Positions 1-8,657 of a stretch of 64,000 bases of DNA are shown in pieces. A model generated the notes under the pieces. That model worked only from the letters and a program-made list of their open reading frames with translations. It ran no database searches and was not told where the DNA came from. The DNA is taken from NCBI GenBank assembly GCA_015152475.1, contig SUTW01000001.1:287000-350999 (forward strand), given 5' to 3'. Every line of letters starts with the position of its first letter. Position 1 is the stretch's first letter. The translations under genes were made by a program, and so were the position numbers. This DNA is from Cyanobacteria bacterium SIG30. Lineage in GTDB: Bacteria; Cyanobacteriota; Vampirovibrionia; Gastranaerophilales; Gastranaerophilaceae.

Positions 1-643
1 AATCTGGAGCAACAACACCGGCAGTAGCGTTTGCGCTGTCAACAACAACTTTGATTCCATTTCCGATTTTATCGAAATTATTTGAAATTTTTTCAATGTA
101 AGTTGGTATCAAATTATATTCAATTATTGAACCTGAAAGTAAACTTCTGTATCCTTGTTGTTCACGGTTATTAAAAGCTTCTTCTGTATATTTTTTAACT
201 TCTTTTATATCTTCTTCAATCAAGCATGTTTTATTAAAAGTCATTTTTAGACCGTTATATTCACTTGGGTTATGTGAAGCCGTGATAATTAAAGCGCCAT
301 TTATTTTATTTCCGTTTAGTGCGCTTTCATCAATTTGTGCAAATTCGCTATAATAACCAAGAGGTGTTGGTGCAAGACCTAAATCTAAAACATTTGCTCC
401 TATTGATGATAAACCTTCTATTACAGCTTTTTTTAATTCTGGGCTATGAAGGCGAGCGTCCATACAAACTGCAAAAAGCATTTCATTGTAATTTTTGACA
501 ATATTTGCTTTTTGGAATTGTTCTTTTGCCCATTTTGCATAACCTTTTGCTGCATAATAAAATAATTTTGCATTAACTTCGGTTGGGTAAATTCCTCTGA
601 TATCATTTTTCCCAAAAGCAGATGTGTTTAATGTTTCTTGCAT
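1..643 (-). CDS. Phosphoglucomutase/phosphomannomutase, N-terminal part (runs off left edge)
   Basis: This gene is missing from the ORF track because it is open at the window edge. Reading the minus strand from the ATG at 643 gives about 214 residues starting MQETLNTSAFGKNDIRGIYP. ITASHNPSEYNGLKM is the phosphoserine loop of alpha-D-phosphohexomutases (Ser of TASHNP is the phospho-carrier), and NDIRGIYP is the usual N-terminal substrate loop. The family interconverts hexose-6-P and hexose-1-P; mannose or glucose specificity cannot be read from this part. The GDP-fucose genes gmd and fcl in the same window make mannose-1-P supply plausible (inference). The listed ORF at 433-615 is a shadow in another frame. 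A weak AGAGAGG-like Shine-Dalgarno precedes the ATG. Confidence 0.9.
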   Translation of the reverse strand, partial: MQETLNTSAFGKNDIRGIYPTEVNAKLFYYAAKGYAKWAKEQFQKANIVKNYNEMLFAVCMDARLHSPELKKAVIEGLSSIGANVLDLGLAPTPLGYYSEFAQIDESALNGNKINGALIITASHNPSEYNGLKMTFNKTCLIEEDIKEVKKYTEEAFNNREQQGYRSLLSGSIIEYNLIPTYIEKISNNFDKIGNGIKVVVDSANATAGVVAPD

Positions 644-715
644 TTATATTTTCCTCTCTTTAATTAAGATAATTATAATATAATAACTATTTAAAGTCTA
701 TTTGCAGTTTTAAAA

Positions 716-747
716 AAAATGACTCCTTATTTTAAGGAGTCATTTTA
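716..747 (-). terminator. Rho-independent terminator after nrdJ
   Basis: The inverted repeat AATGACTCCTTA/TAAGGAGTCATT has a 2-4 nt loop. On the minus strand it is followed by a run of T. It lies just after the nrdJ stop and separates nrdJ from the phosphohexomutase gene. Confidence 0.85.
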
Positions 748-763
748 TCTTGATTAAAAATTA

Positions 764-2821
764 TTATGAGCAACCAGAATAACCACAATTTAAGCAGATA
801 AAGCAACCTTCTGCCATTTCAATTGTGTTACCACATTCTGGACAAACAACTTTTTTGATTTCGCCAGTTGGAGCATATTCTTCTTTAACTTCTTCAACTT
901 TTGGTGCATCTTCAAAAAGTTGGATTTCTTTTTCTTCTTTTACTGTACCTTCAACATCAACTTTTTGTTTTGTTGGGTCTGAAGCTTTGTTATCCAAAAT
1001 CATAGGTTGAGACCATCTTGAATTGTTTCTGTAAACAGTTAAACCTTTCAAGTCATATTCCCAAGCAAGTTTGTATGATTGAGCAACATCTTCAAGAGTT
1101 GCACTTTCTTCAAAGTTAACTGTTTTAGAAACAGCATTGTCTGTATGAAGTTGGAATGCAGCTTGCATTTTAACGTGTGATTCAGGTTTAACGTCATGCG
1201 CAGTTGCGAAAATTGCTTTTGTTCTTTCATCAATGCCATCAATGTGAGCTATTGAACCAGTTACCGCAATTGCTTCCATAAGTTCTTCAGAGTATATACC
1301 TTTTTCTTTTGCATAATTTTCGAAAATAGGGTTTACTTCTAATAATCTTGTACCGTCCATAATGTCACGAGTGAATACAAGACCGAATAATGGTTCGATA
1401 CCACCTGAACAACCAGCTATCATTGAAATTGTGCCAGTTGGAGCAATACAAGTTGTAGTAGCGTTTCTGATACCAAATTTTTCAATTCTTCTGTCAAGAT
1501 CTTCCCACATTGCATCTAAAATTATGCCTGCACTTTTACCCCTGTATTTATTTGATAAATAATTTGGACTGTCATAAACTGAACCTTCGAAGTTTTGGAA
1601 ACGTCCTCTGATTTCGCTCAAACGAACACTTTCAGATTTTGAATGGTAATCGATAAATTCCATAACACGTTTACCTAATTCGCAACCTTCTTCTGAATTA
1701 TATGAAATGCCAAGTTGCATTAACATATCTGCCCAACCCATAACACCTAAGCCGATTTTACGGTTGTTTCTAACCATTTCAGCAATTTGTGGAAGTGGAT
1801 AATTGTTTGCAACAATTACGTTATCCAAGAAATGAATTGCTGTTCTTGTTGTTTGAGCAAGTTTTTCCCAATCAATATCAATTCCACCTGCTTGGTTTTT
1901 AATAATCATTTTGGCTAAATTGATAGAACCTAAGTTACAAGCTTCAAATGGTAATAATGGAACTTCGCCACATGGGTTTGTTGATTCAATTTCACCAATT
2001 TTTGGTGTTGGGTTGTCTTTATTTATGTTGTCAATAAAAATAATACCTGGTTCGCCAGTTGACCAAGCGCTTTTAACGATTTGGTCAAAAATCATTTTTG
2101 CGTTTAATTTTCTAACGCACTCTTTTGTTCTTGGGTGAATTAATTCATAGTCAGTGTTGTCTTTTAAAGCTTGCATAAATTTATTTGTAATAGCAATTGA
2201 AATGTTGAAATTGTTTAATTTATTCAAGTCGCTTTTACAAGTTATAAATTCTTCGATATCAGGGTGGTCAATTCTTAAAATACCCATATTGGCACCTCTT
2301 CTTGTGCCACCTTGCTTTACGGCTTCTGTCGCAGCATTGAATACTTCCATAAAGCTTACAGGACCAGATGAAACACCCATTGTTGAATGAACAACATCAT
2401 TTTTAGGTCTTAAACGAGCGAATGAAAAACCTGTTCCGCCACCTGATTTATGAATTAAAGCAGTATTTTTAATTGTTTCAAAAATACCTTCTAAGCTATC
2501 TTCAACGGGCAATACAAAACAAGCACTTAATTGGCCTAATTCGCGTCCTGCGTTCATTAAAGTTGGAGAGTTTGGCATAAAATATTTTTTAGAAATAAAT
2601 TCATAAAATTTATTTGTTGTTTCTTCAACTTCCGCATCACTAGCGCCAAATTCTCTATCAGCATTTGCTATAGTTGATGCAACTCTTTTGAATAAATCGA
2701 CAGGTGTTTCTGTAACGTTTCCGTTACTGTCTCTTTTTAAATACCTCTTTTCTAACACCTTAATTGCGTTTTGTGTTAATTCCAATTCACATTTGTTTTC
2801 GCTTAAATCTAACGAACTCAC
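764..2821 (-). CDS. nrdJ: Adenosylcobalamin-dependent ribonucleotide reductase (class II)
   Basis: This enzyme reduces ribonucleotides to deoxyribonucleotides using coenzyme B12 as radical source, so it works with or without oxygen. The 685-residue protein has the reductase core: PNSPTLMNAG near residue 82, SACFVLPVEDS, NPCGEVPLLPFEACNLGS around 290 with the active-site cysteine region, and APTGTISMIAGCSGGIEP near 470. The C-terminus ends in a CPEC...CFICLNCGYSGC zinc-ribbon-like tail, typical of class II enzymes, which probably carries the redox-active cysteines. It stands alone, with its own promoter (TGC-TATAAT at about 2862-2870) and terminator. No cobalamin riboswitch fits in the roughly 35-nt leader. 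No class I or class III genes are in the window. Confidence 0.95.
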   Translation of the reverse strand: MSSLDLSENKCELELTQNAIKVLEKRYLKRDSNGNVTETPVDLFKRVASTIANADREFGASDAEVEETTNKFYEFISKKYFMPNSPTLMNAGRELGQLSACFVLPVEDSLEGIFETIKNTALIHKSGGGTGFSFARLRPKNDVVHSTMGVSSGPVSFMEVFNAATEAVKQGGTRRGANMGILRIDHPDIEEFITCKSDLNKLNNFNISIAITNKFMQALKDNTDYELIHPRTKECVRKLNAKMIFDQIVKSAWSTGEPGIIFIDNINKDNPTPKIGEIESTNPCGEVPLLPFEACNLGSINLAKMIIKNQAGGIDIDWEKLAQTTRTAIHFLDNVIVANNYPLPQIAEMVRNNRKIGLGVMGWADMLMQLGISYNSEEGCELGKRVMEFIDYHSKSESVRLSEIRGRFQNFEGSVYDSPNYLSNKYRGKSAGIILDAMWEDLDRRIEKFGIRNATTTCIAPTGTISMIAGCSGGIEPLFGLVFTRDIMDGTRLLEVNPIFENYAKEKGIYSEELMEAIAVTGSIAHIDGIDERTKAIFATAHDVKPESHVKMQAAFQLHTDNAVSKTVNFEESATLEDVAQSYKLAWEYDLKGLTVYRNNSRWSQPMILDNKASDPTKQKVDVEGTVKEEKEIQLFEDAPKVEEVKEEYAPTGEIKKVVCPECGNTIEMAEGCFICLNCGYSGCS

Positions 2822-2861
2822 TTTTTACCCCTTTCCCAAGTATTACTATTTTATTAAATAA

Positions 2862-2870
2862 ATTATAGCA
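2862..2870 (-). promoter_or_regulatory. Extended -10 promoter of nrdJ
   Basis: On the minus strand the sequence reads TGCTATAAT, a consensus extended -10 about 40 nt before the nrdJ ATG. The -35 is weak. The same TGn-TATAAT form recurs at other promoters in the window. Confidence 0.6.
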
Positions 2871-3030
2871 GTAAAAAACAATGTTGGACATAATTGTAAT
2901 TTAATGTAACAAAGTTAAGAAAAGTTAAGTTTTATAAGGATTTTTGTTCTTTGTTTATGTGTTTATTTTCTTCTTTTTTAAAAAGAAGAAAAAATTAAAG
3001 GCATGGAAATAAGAAAATATTTTTAAAAAC

Positions 3031-3059
3031 TTGTAAAATTATTTTAGGCATTGTAAAAT
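3031..3059 (+). promoter_or_regulatory. Sigma-70 promoter of the SLH protein gene
   Basis: TTGTAA (3031-3036), a 17-nt spacer and TAAAAT (3054-3059) lie about 37 nt upstream of the ATG at 3097. A GGGAGAGG Shine-Dalgarno sits between. Upstream, 2966-2993 holds an A/T-rich inverted repeat (TTTTCTTC...GAAGAAAA) of unknown role. Confidence 0.55.
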
Positions 3060-3096
3060 AAAGACAGATATATCAAATGGGAGAGGATAATCGAAG

Positions 3097-4560
3097 ATGA
3101 AATTATTTAAAAAAGTTATACCACTGTTTGTTTTTTTTGTTTTTTTAATTGGTAATATTGCTTGTGCAACAGAAGTTATGGACGTTAAAGCTGACCATTG
3201 GGCAGCTAAAGAGATTGCAAATAGCATAATAAATGGTTATTTGAACTTAAATGAAAAAAATGAATTTTTGCCTGATGGTAAAATTTCAAGAACAGATTTT
3301 GTTAGTGGTTTAGTTAGAGCGTTAGGTAGCGAAAATATAGATATATTTTTTACAAATGAATTAACTGACTTAAGTGAAACTACTCCAAATTTTAAAGATA
3401 TTGTTATTGCAGAACAATTAAGTATAATTTATGGTTATCCTGATAGAACTTTTAAGCCACAAGGTTTTACAACAAGAGCAGAAGCAACAAGCGCTTTGGC
3501 ACATATAACAAAAGGGGTTTATTCTAATCTTGCAATTCTTGATCGTTATAAAGATAAAGAAACAATCCCAGCTTGGGCGACTTTATCATATGCAAAAGCA
3601 ATTAAAAATGGTTTTTTTGTAAATTATCCTGATAAATTAGCTTTGAGACCAAATGATTATTTAACTCGTGCAGAAGCTGCAGTTTTATTAAACAAAGTTT
3701 CAAAAAGCTTAGAACTTATTGATTCAAAATATAAAGAAGATTTAAAAACAATTACTCCAGATGTTTTGGTTTCAACTGAAACATTAAATGTTCATCAAAA
3801 ACCTTTAACAAATGTTGTTGAAATTTACAACAATAAAAAAGTGGTTAAAGCAGGAAACATAATTAAAGGAACTTTTGAAACACCTGTTAATTTTAAAAAG
3901 GCTAAAGTTGGTGACATAGTTGAATTTAGTGCGCCTGAAGATTTAATTACTGAACAAGGTACTTTCTTGTATGGTGCAGGCACAAGATTTAATGCTGAAA
4001 TTTTAAAAATTAAAAAAAGTCCTTGGAGAGAGAAAAACAGTAAAACATTAATTGTTTTAGACAGAATTTCAACAACCGAAGGTTATAATACTGAAATGGC
4101 CGCAGTTCCGCTTTCAAAGGATAGACAATTCCTATGGTTTAAATGGTCAAAATTAGTTTATACGAATGTTAAAAATCCAGAATGGATGCCAAAAAAAGGC
4201 AAAGGCAAGTATTCAGAAGGTGAATTCTTAGTTAAATATGGATACACTGTTTCACCTCGTGTAAAATATAAAAACCAAATAGGTGACCAAGTTTATGTTT
4301 TACTTACAGATGATTTAATTTTTAGAAATCCTGAATCTAAAAAGCAAATAGATTTAATATACAGTCCACTATTAAATCCAACTCCAAAAGAAGAAATTGT
4401 TCCTGAGCTTGAAGAAGTTATTGAACAAGCTCCAGTTCAAGAAGAAATAATTGAAGAAACTCCAGTTGAAGAAGTTATTGATGAAGTAACAACAGAACAA
4501 GAAAAAGTAGAAGAAGTTATTGATGATGTAATCGAAAATGAAGAAATTATTGAAGAATAA
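3097..4560 (+). CDS. S-layer homology (SLH) domain envelope protein
   Basis: A secreted 487-residue protein. Residues 1-24 are a signal peptide (basic start, hydrophobic run, ACA-TE cleavage). Three SLH repeats span about residues 28-195; conserved pieces are DHWAAKEI, IIYGYPDRTFKP, TTRAEATSALA and YLTRAEAAVLL. SLH repeats bind cell-wall polysaccharide and in Cyanobacteria tether envelope proteins to peptidoglycan. A second domain at about 245-380 (GDIVEFSAP...LYGAGTRFNAEIL) resembles the beta-domain of the proteins at 22672 and 49320. The last 60 residues are a Glu/Pro/Val-rich low-complexity tail. The SLH-porins of Cyanobacteria have a C-terminal beta-barrel that is not evident here, so this is more likely a periplasmic or anchored protein. 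Confidence 0.85.
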   Translation: MKLFKKVIPLFVFFVFLIGNIACATEVMDVKADHWAAKEIANSIINGYLNLNEKNEFLPDGKISRTDFVSGLVRALGSENIDIFFTNELTDLSETTPNFKDIVIAEQLSIIYGYPDRTFKPQGFTTRAEATSALAHITKGVYSNLAILDRYKDKETIPAWATLSYAKAIKNGFFVNYPDKLALRPNDYLTRAEAAVLLNKVSKSLELIDSKYKEDLKTITPDVLVSTETLNVHQKPLTNVVEIYNNKKVVKAGNIIKGTFETPVNFKKAKVGDIVEFSAPEDLITEQGTFLYGAGTRFNAEILKIKKSPWREKNSKTLIVLDRISTTEGYNTEMAAVPLSKDRQFLWFKWSKLVYTNVKNPEWMPKKGKGKYSEGEFLVKYGYTVSPRVKYKNQIGDQVYVLLTDDLIFRNPESKKQIDLIYSPLLNPTPKEEIVPELEEVIEQAPVQEEIIEETPVEEVIDEVTTEQEKVEEVIDDVIENEEIIEE

Positions 4561-4585
4561 TTTAATAACTTAAATGATAAATTTA

Positions 4586-4611
4586 AAAAGAGCCATAAGG
4601 CTCTTTTTTAT
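4586..4611 (+). terminator. Rho-independent terminator after the SLH gene
   Basis: AAAAAGAGCC-ATA-AGGCTCTTTTTTA is a GC-containing stem with a T run, 26 nt after the stop. Confidence 0.85.
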
Positions 4612-4631
4612 TATGTTTTTCTATATTACTC

Positions 4632-4660
4632 TTGAATTTTACTTAAAAATTTGTTATAAT
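4632..4660 (+). promoter_or_regulatory. Sigma-70 promoter of prepilin copy 1
   Basis: TTGAAT (4632-4637), a 17-nt spacer and TATAAT (4655-4660) with an upstream TG (TTGTTATAAT). The same arrangement precedes prepilin copy 2 at 62985-63013. Confidence 0.7.
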
Positions 4661-4712
4661 AAATTTGTTATTTTGGATTTAAAAATAGTAAAACGGAAAG
4701 GATTTTAAAATT

Positions 4713-5518
4713 ATGAATAGATTCAAATTATGTGTCGGGGGTGGGGCATCTAGAAGTTTAAAAGCCTTTACTCTTGCAGAAGTACTTATTACACTCGCTA
4801 TAATTGGCGTTGTTGCAGCACTTACGATTCCATCAGTTATTACAAATTATAGAAATCAAGAAATTGAAACTGCTCTTAAAAGCTCATTTACTACACTTGC
4901 AAATGCAACAAATATGGACGTAAGGGATTATGGCCTTTTGATACTTGGACAATAACAAGGGCAAGTGGTGAAAATTATGCTGATGCATTTATAAGACAAT
5001 ATATCACACCGCATGTAAAAATTGTTAAAAAATGTACTTATTCTGCATCTGATGATTGTGGCGTTAATGATATTTCTTATTTAAATGGTGATCCATTTGT
5101 CCCAGGTGCAAATTCAGAATTATATTTTTCTCGTGTTTATTTACCAAATGGTGCATCGGTCGGTGTTCGTGTTAGTCCGGATTCGAATAATAAATTTAAA
5201 ATAGTCTTTTTGTATGTAGATACAAATGGGGATAAAAAACCAAATAAAGTCGGTATAGATAACCATATATTTGTATATGTAGGTACAACAGAAACTACTA
5301 ATCCTAAACATAGATTTGCTCTTAGTTTTTTGCAACATACCAGTGCCAGAGCTGGCATAACAGCTTCAACGGGCCCATGTGCTAAAAAACCAGGAGCTAC
5401 ACAAACAGGTCTTTATTGTACACAGGTGTTATTTGCTAATGGTTGGAAAATCCCAACAAAAGATGAATATGTAAAAACATCGTCCTTGGAAGAATACAGA
5501 GCGTATTATCCTTGGTAG
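4713..5518 (+). pseudogene. Type IV prepilin-like protein, copy 1, broken by a 1-nt frameshift
   Basis: The ORF track splits this gene into 4713-4955 and 5210-5518. The first part starts MNRFKLCVGGGASRSLK followed by the prepilin signal AFTLAEVLITLAIIGVVAA, a class III leader and hydrophobic helix as in pseudopilins. At GATTATGGCCTTTTGAT the frame breaks. Copy 2 reads DYGPSYTW here, and adding one C (GGCCCTTTT) gives DYGPFDTWTITRASGE and an open frame to the stop at 5518. The repaired protein would be about 268 residues. Its end (NGWKIPTKDEYVK...YRAYYPW) matches copy 2 (NGWKIPSVDEYVQ...YRAKYPW), so both are full-length members of one family. Without repair, an 80-residue pilin stub is made. 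The shift may be real (CCC to CC slippage) or an assembly error. Confidence 0.85.
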
Positions 5519-5545
5519 TATTTTTTAAATACTTTTCTTAATTTT

Positions 5546-5576
5546 TGTACCTTGAATTCAAGGTACATTTTTTTTG
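5546..5576 (+). terminator. Terminator after prepilin copy 1
   Basis: TGTACCTTGAATTCAAGGTACA is a perfect 22-nt palindrome followed by eight T. It probably terminates the plus-strand prepilin; the minus-strand spmB ends at 5599. Confidence 0.8.
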
Positions 5577-5598
5577 GATTTAAAATCTGTTTAAATAC

Positions 5599-6132
5599 CT
5601 ATAAAAACATAAATCTGCAAATAATTACTGCCAAAATTATCCCTAACAGGTCTGCCAACAGGCCTGTTAGTATTGCATGGCGGAATCTTTTGACGCCAAT
5701 TGCGCCGAAATAAACAGCCAAAACATAAAAAGTTGTTTCAGAACTTCCGACAATTACGGCTGAAAGTTTTGACGCATATGAATCTGCGCCATTTGCATTA
5801 ACTATATCTGAAAATATGCCTAATGTTGCACCGCCAGATAATGAGCGAGTAACCATCAATGGTAAAACATCAGTTGGTATTTTAAAATAATTTAAAGGAA
5901 CTTTTAACAATTCACCTAAAATATCTATAGCGCCAGATGCTCTTAACATGCCAATTGCAACCATAATTGCAACTATATATGGAATTATTTTTATTGCAGT
6001 TGTAAAACCTTCTTTTGCGCCTTCCGTAAAAATTTCATATGACGGAATTTTTTTAACTATTGCCCAAATTAAAATAGTCGAAATTAAAAGAGGTAAAATG
6101 CATATTGATATAAAATTCAAAATTTTTATCAT
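5599..6132 (-). CDS. spmB: SpmB-like membrane protein (nucleoside-recognition/Gate domain)
   Basis: A 177-residue polytopic membrane protein with segments around 8-28, 45-65, 125-145 and 155-175. The middle carries the Gate-domain pattern (FTEGAKEGFTTAIKIIPYI, TRSLSGGATLGIFSD). In Bacillus, SpmA and SpmB affect spore dehydration. Here no sporulation gene is visible, and homologues occur widely in non-spore-formers, so a transport or membrane role is more likely (inference). It overlaps spmA by 4 nt (ATGA-type junction), so the two are translationally coupled. Confidence 0.85.
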   Translation of the reverse strand: MIKILNFISICILPLLISTILIWAIVKKIPSYEIFTEGAKEGFTTAIKIIPYIVAIMVAIGMLRASGAIDILGELLKVPLNYFKIPTDVLPLMVTRSLSGGATLGIFSDIVNANGADSYASKLSAVIVGSSETTFYVLAVYFGAIGVKRFRHAILTGLLADLLGIILAVIICRFMFL

Positions 6133-6707
6133 TTAAAAAACCTCTCTAATCCTTTTGAAATAAATATTGCACATATAAAAGTAATTGAGGTTACAATAAA
6201 AGCTGGTAAAATTATTTCTGTTGGATTCTTTGAACCTTGTGCAACAAGAATTGCCAGAACAGATGAAGGTATAAGCTGGAAACCTGCAGTGTTCATCGCA
6301 AGTAATGTACACATTGAATTTGTTGCAGTTTCTTTATCGTTTTTGTTTTCTTTTTGTAATTCTTCCATTGCTTTTATGCCAAATGGTGTTGAAGCATTTG
6401 CAAGACCAAACGCGTTTGCGCTAAAATTCAGGGCTATATCTGAAATTGCAGGAGAGTTGTCTTCAACTTCGTTGAATATTTTTTTCATAATTGGGTTTAA
6501 AAGTTTTGCAAATTTTTCAATTATTCCAGCCTCTTTTGCAATTTTCATAATTCCAAGCCAAAAAGCCATAACACCGATTAAACCAAGGCAGATTTCAACA
6601 GCTTTTTTAGAACTTTCAAGCATAGCTAAAACAACAGCATCTAGTTTTCCGTTGATAGCCCCTGTTATAATTGATATAAGAATTAAAAATACCCAAATAT
6701 AGTTCAT
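6129..6707 (-). CDS. spmA: SpmA-like membrane protein (nucleoside-recognition/Gate domain)
   Basis: A 192-residue membrane protein, the first gene of the spmA-spmB pair. Recognisable features are MNYIWVFLILISIITGAING at the N-terminus, the glycine-rich LCLGLIGVMAFWLGIMKIA segment and NAFGLANASTPFGIKAM, which is characteristic of SpmA. Its partner overlaps by 4 nt. The start at 6707 has no Shine-Dalgarno, but a TGG-GATAAT extended -10 lies on the minus strand at 6714-6719, ending 6 nt before the ATG, so the mRNA may be leaderless. Function outside sporulation is unknown. Confidence 0.85.
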   Translation of the reverse strand: MNYIWVFLILISIITGAINGKLDAVVLAMLESSKKAVEICLGLIGVMAFWLGIMKIAKEAGIIEKFAKLLNPIMKKIFNEVEDNSPAISDIALNFSANAFGLANASTPFGIKAMEELQKENKNDKETATNSMCTLLAMNTAGFQLIPSSVLAILVAQGSKNPTEIILPAFIVTSITFICAIFISKGLERFFK

Positions 6708-6727
6708 ATTTTAATTATCCCATAAAA

Positions 6728-7882
6728 CTAATTTTTGAAACCAAGATATTGTGCAAATAATTCTGAATTATAAAGAGCTTCTGTTGATGAAAAATTATAG
6801 TTTTCAATCCAGTCAGATTTGAAATTTTTTATTATTTCATCAATGGTTTCCATTGTTTCTAGTCCTTTGTTTAATAAGACTTTGTTTATAATTTCTAAAG
6901 CATTTTTTTGTTTTGTAATTATTGAAGGTGGAATTTTATCATCAAATAAGAAATCAATAATACAATTTTCATAATTTTCAACTTTTTCGCCTCGAAAAAT
7001 TGTTTCAAATGTTCCTAGAAACGGTATTGCAAAGAAACCATGGTTTTCATCAGAATATAGACCTATATCATACAAGCTATTATGACTTGAAAAACCACCA
7101 GCTGCGTTTGAAATAAAATCATCGCTTTCAAATTCTTCGATTTTGAAATAAGAAAAATTGTTTATTTTTTCAATATTTTTATCAAAATCATCTATTTTGC
7201 CTTCATAAAGAGCATTAAAATTTTCAATTAAATTATCTGCATTTTTGTTTGTCGTAATTATTGTATTTTGCCCAAAAAATTCAATAAATTTTTCGTGCAT
7301 TTTTTTAGATTCTGATTTTATTTTATTTAATTTCTCTTCATTTTTCCAAACAAGTCTATTTGGTTTTTGTATAAGCATTTTGATTGCATTCTGATAGGCT
7401 TGTTGAGTGTAATTTGAACCTATAATGTCAAAAATTTCTAAAATATAAAATACATTTTCAAATTCAATAATTCTTGCATGAAGATAATCATATCTGCCAA
7501 TTCCTTTAAGGTTAACAGCTTTTATAAGTGATACAAGAGTTATTGTTTTTTCGTTTATAAGAGAATAAACTTCAAATGTGTTTTGAGATATTTTATTTAT
7601 TTTAAAAATTCCTTCAAAACTGTCTTTAAATGCTTTTATTATTTTTTTATCTTCTTGATTTTTTTCTGCGTAATAATCTAAAACTCTTATCCCGCTTTGA
7701 GTTTTTTTATCTAACAAATATTCTGTTAAAACAGTATTTAAGTCGTTTGATGTTTCTATGACAAATTCATTTTGTCTTAAATATTCTTCGAAATCGTTGC
7801 TTAAAAATTCATCTTTTACAACAAAATCATAAAGTTTATCCATTACAATGCTTATGTTTTGTAAAACTTCAACAACTGCCAT
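6728..7882 (-). CDS. Hypothetical protein, 384 aa
   Basis: I do not recognise this family. The protein is soluble, mostly helical and rich in Asn, Lys, Glu and Phe; no signal peptide or membrane segment is seen. The C-terminal third contains GGFSSHNSLYDIGLYSDENH and EIINKVLLNKGLETMETID, which read like a compact domain. The gene overlaps the end of tlyA by 14 nt and has a GAGG Shine-Dalgarno, so it is in the tatD-unknown-tlyA operon. That placement suggests a housekeeping role but gives no function. Confidence 0.7.
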   Translation of the reverse strand: MAVVEVLQNISIVMDKLYDFVVKDEFLSNDFEEYLRQNEFVIETSNDLNTVLTEYLLDKKTQSGIRVLDYYAEKNQEDKKIIKAFKDSFEGIFKINKISQNTFEVYSLINEKTITLVSLIKAVNLKGIGRYDYLHARIIEFENVFYILEIFDIIGSNYTQQAYQNAIKMLIQKPNRLVWKNEEKLNKIKSESKKMHEKFIEFFGQNTIITTNKNADNLIENFNALYEGKIDDFDKNIEKINNFSYFKIEEFESDDFISNAAGGFSSHNSLYDIGLYSDENHGFFAIPFLGTFETIFRGEKVENYENCIIDFLFDDKIPPSIITKQKNALEIINKVLLNKGLETMETIDEIIKNFKSDWIENYNFSSTEALYNSELFAQYLGFKN

Positions 7883-8657
7883 TTTTTCCTCTTTTTAAAT
7901 ATATCAAATATTCCGTGTTTCCGCTTTTATTCCCTAAAATTGGTGATTTAGTTATGCCTTTGGTTTCTAAGCCTAAATTTTTTGCAAATTCTTTAATGTC
8001 TTCGATTATTTTTTGATGAACTTTTTCATCTTTAACTATACCGCCTTTTAAAATGTCGCATCTTTCAGCTTCAAATTGAGGTTTTATCAAAAGAACCATT
8101 TCAGCATTTTCTGACACAAAATTTAAAATGTTTTCTAAAACTTTTTTTATTGAAATAAAAGATAAATCCATACTTAAAAAGCTTGGAAGCTCAGAATTTG
8201 GCAGTTCTTCAACTCCATAAATTTCTTTAAAAGTACAATTCTTTAAATTAGTTTTTTCTATATTATGTACTTTTGGATTTGTTTTTATTTTCCAGTCAAT
8301 TTGGTTGTACCCGCAATCAACTGACCAAATTTCTTTTGCGCCAGATTGCAACATGCAATCTGTGAATCCTCCGGTTGAAGCTCCTGCATCAAAACAAATT
8401 TTGTCTTTTATATCAATTTTGAATTCATTTAAAGCGTGTTCTAATTTAAGACCACCTCTTGATACAAATTTTTCTTTTTTTACCTCTAATTTTGGAACAA
8501 TTTTTTCTTTAAAAGTTTCAAAATCGAACATTTCACCAGCTTTTTTAACAACTTCTGTGTCAATTTTGATGTCTCCTGCAATAATTGCTGCAGAAGCTTT
8601 ATTTTTTGTTTCAAAATAACCTAATTCAAATAAAATTAAATCCAGTCTTTTTTTCAT
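7869..8657 (-). CDS. tlyA: TlyA-family rRNA 2'-O-methyltransferase (S4 + FtsJ-like)
   Basis: The 262-residue protein joins an N-terminal S4 RNA-binding domain (MKKRLDLILFELGYFETKNKA, about 1-60) to a Rossmann-fold SAM methyltransferase. Motif I is CFDAGASTGGFTDCMLQSGA near 92-110 and the catalytic region is LLIKPQFEAER. TlyA enzymes methylate cytidine 2'-OH in 16S and 23S rRNA (C1409/C1920) and are often mis-annotated as haemolysin. Overlaps of 4 nt upstream and 14 nt downstream show tight coupling. Confidence 0.92.
   Translation of the reverse strand: MKKRLDLILFELGYFETKNKASAAIIAGDIKIDTEVVKKAGEMFDFETFKEKIVPKLEVKKEKFVSRGGLKLEHALNEFKIDIKDKICFDAGASTGGFTDCMLQSGAKEIWSVDCGYNQIDWKIKTNPKVHNIEKTNLKNCTFKEIYGVEELPNSELPSFLSMDLSFISIKKVLENILNFVSENAEMVLLIKPQFEAERCDILKGGIVKDEKVHQKIIEDIKEFAKNLGLETKGITKSPILGNKSGNTEYLIYLKRGKNGSC

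Noticed and set aside
825-2390. Plus-strand ORFs of 61-78 aa inside nrdJ
   Set aside because: Antisense shadows of a strongly conserved coding frame.
2822-2861. Cobalamin riboswitch before nrdJ
   Set aside because: The extended -10 leaves a leader of only about 35 nt and no B12-box-like sequence is visible.
2966-2993. TTTTCTTC...GAAGAAAA inverted repeat as a terminator
   Set aside because: It lies between divergent genes with no transcript expected to end there; the all A/T-rich arms may be compositional.
5599-6707. Sporulation from spmA/spmB
   Set aside because: No other sporulation gene is present, and these homologues are common in non-sporulating bacteria.
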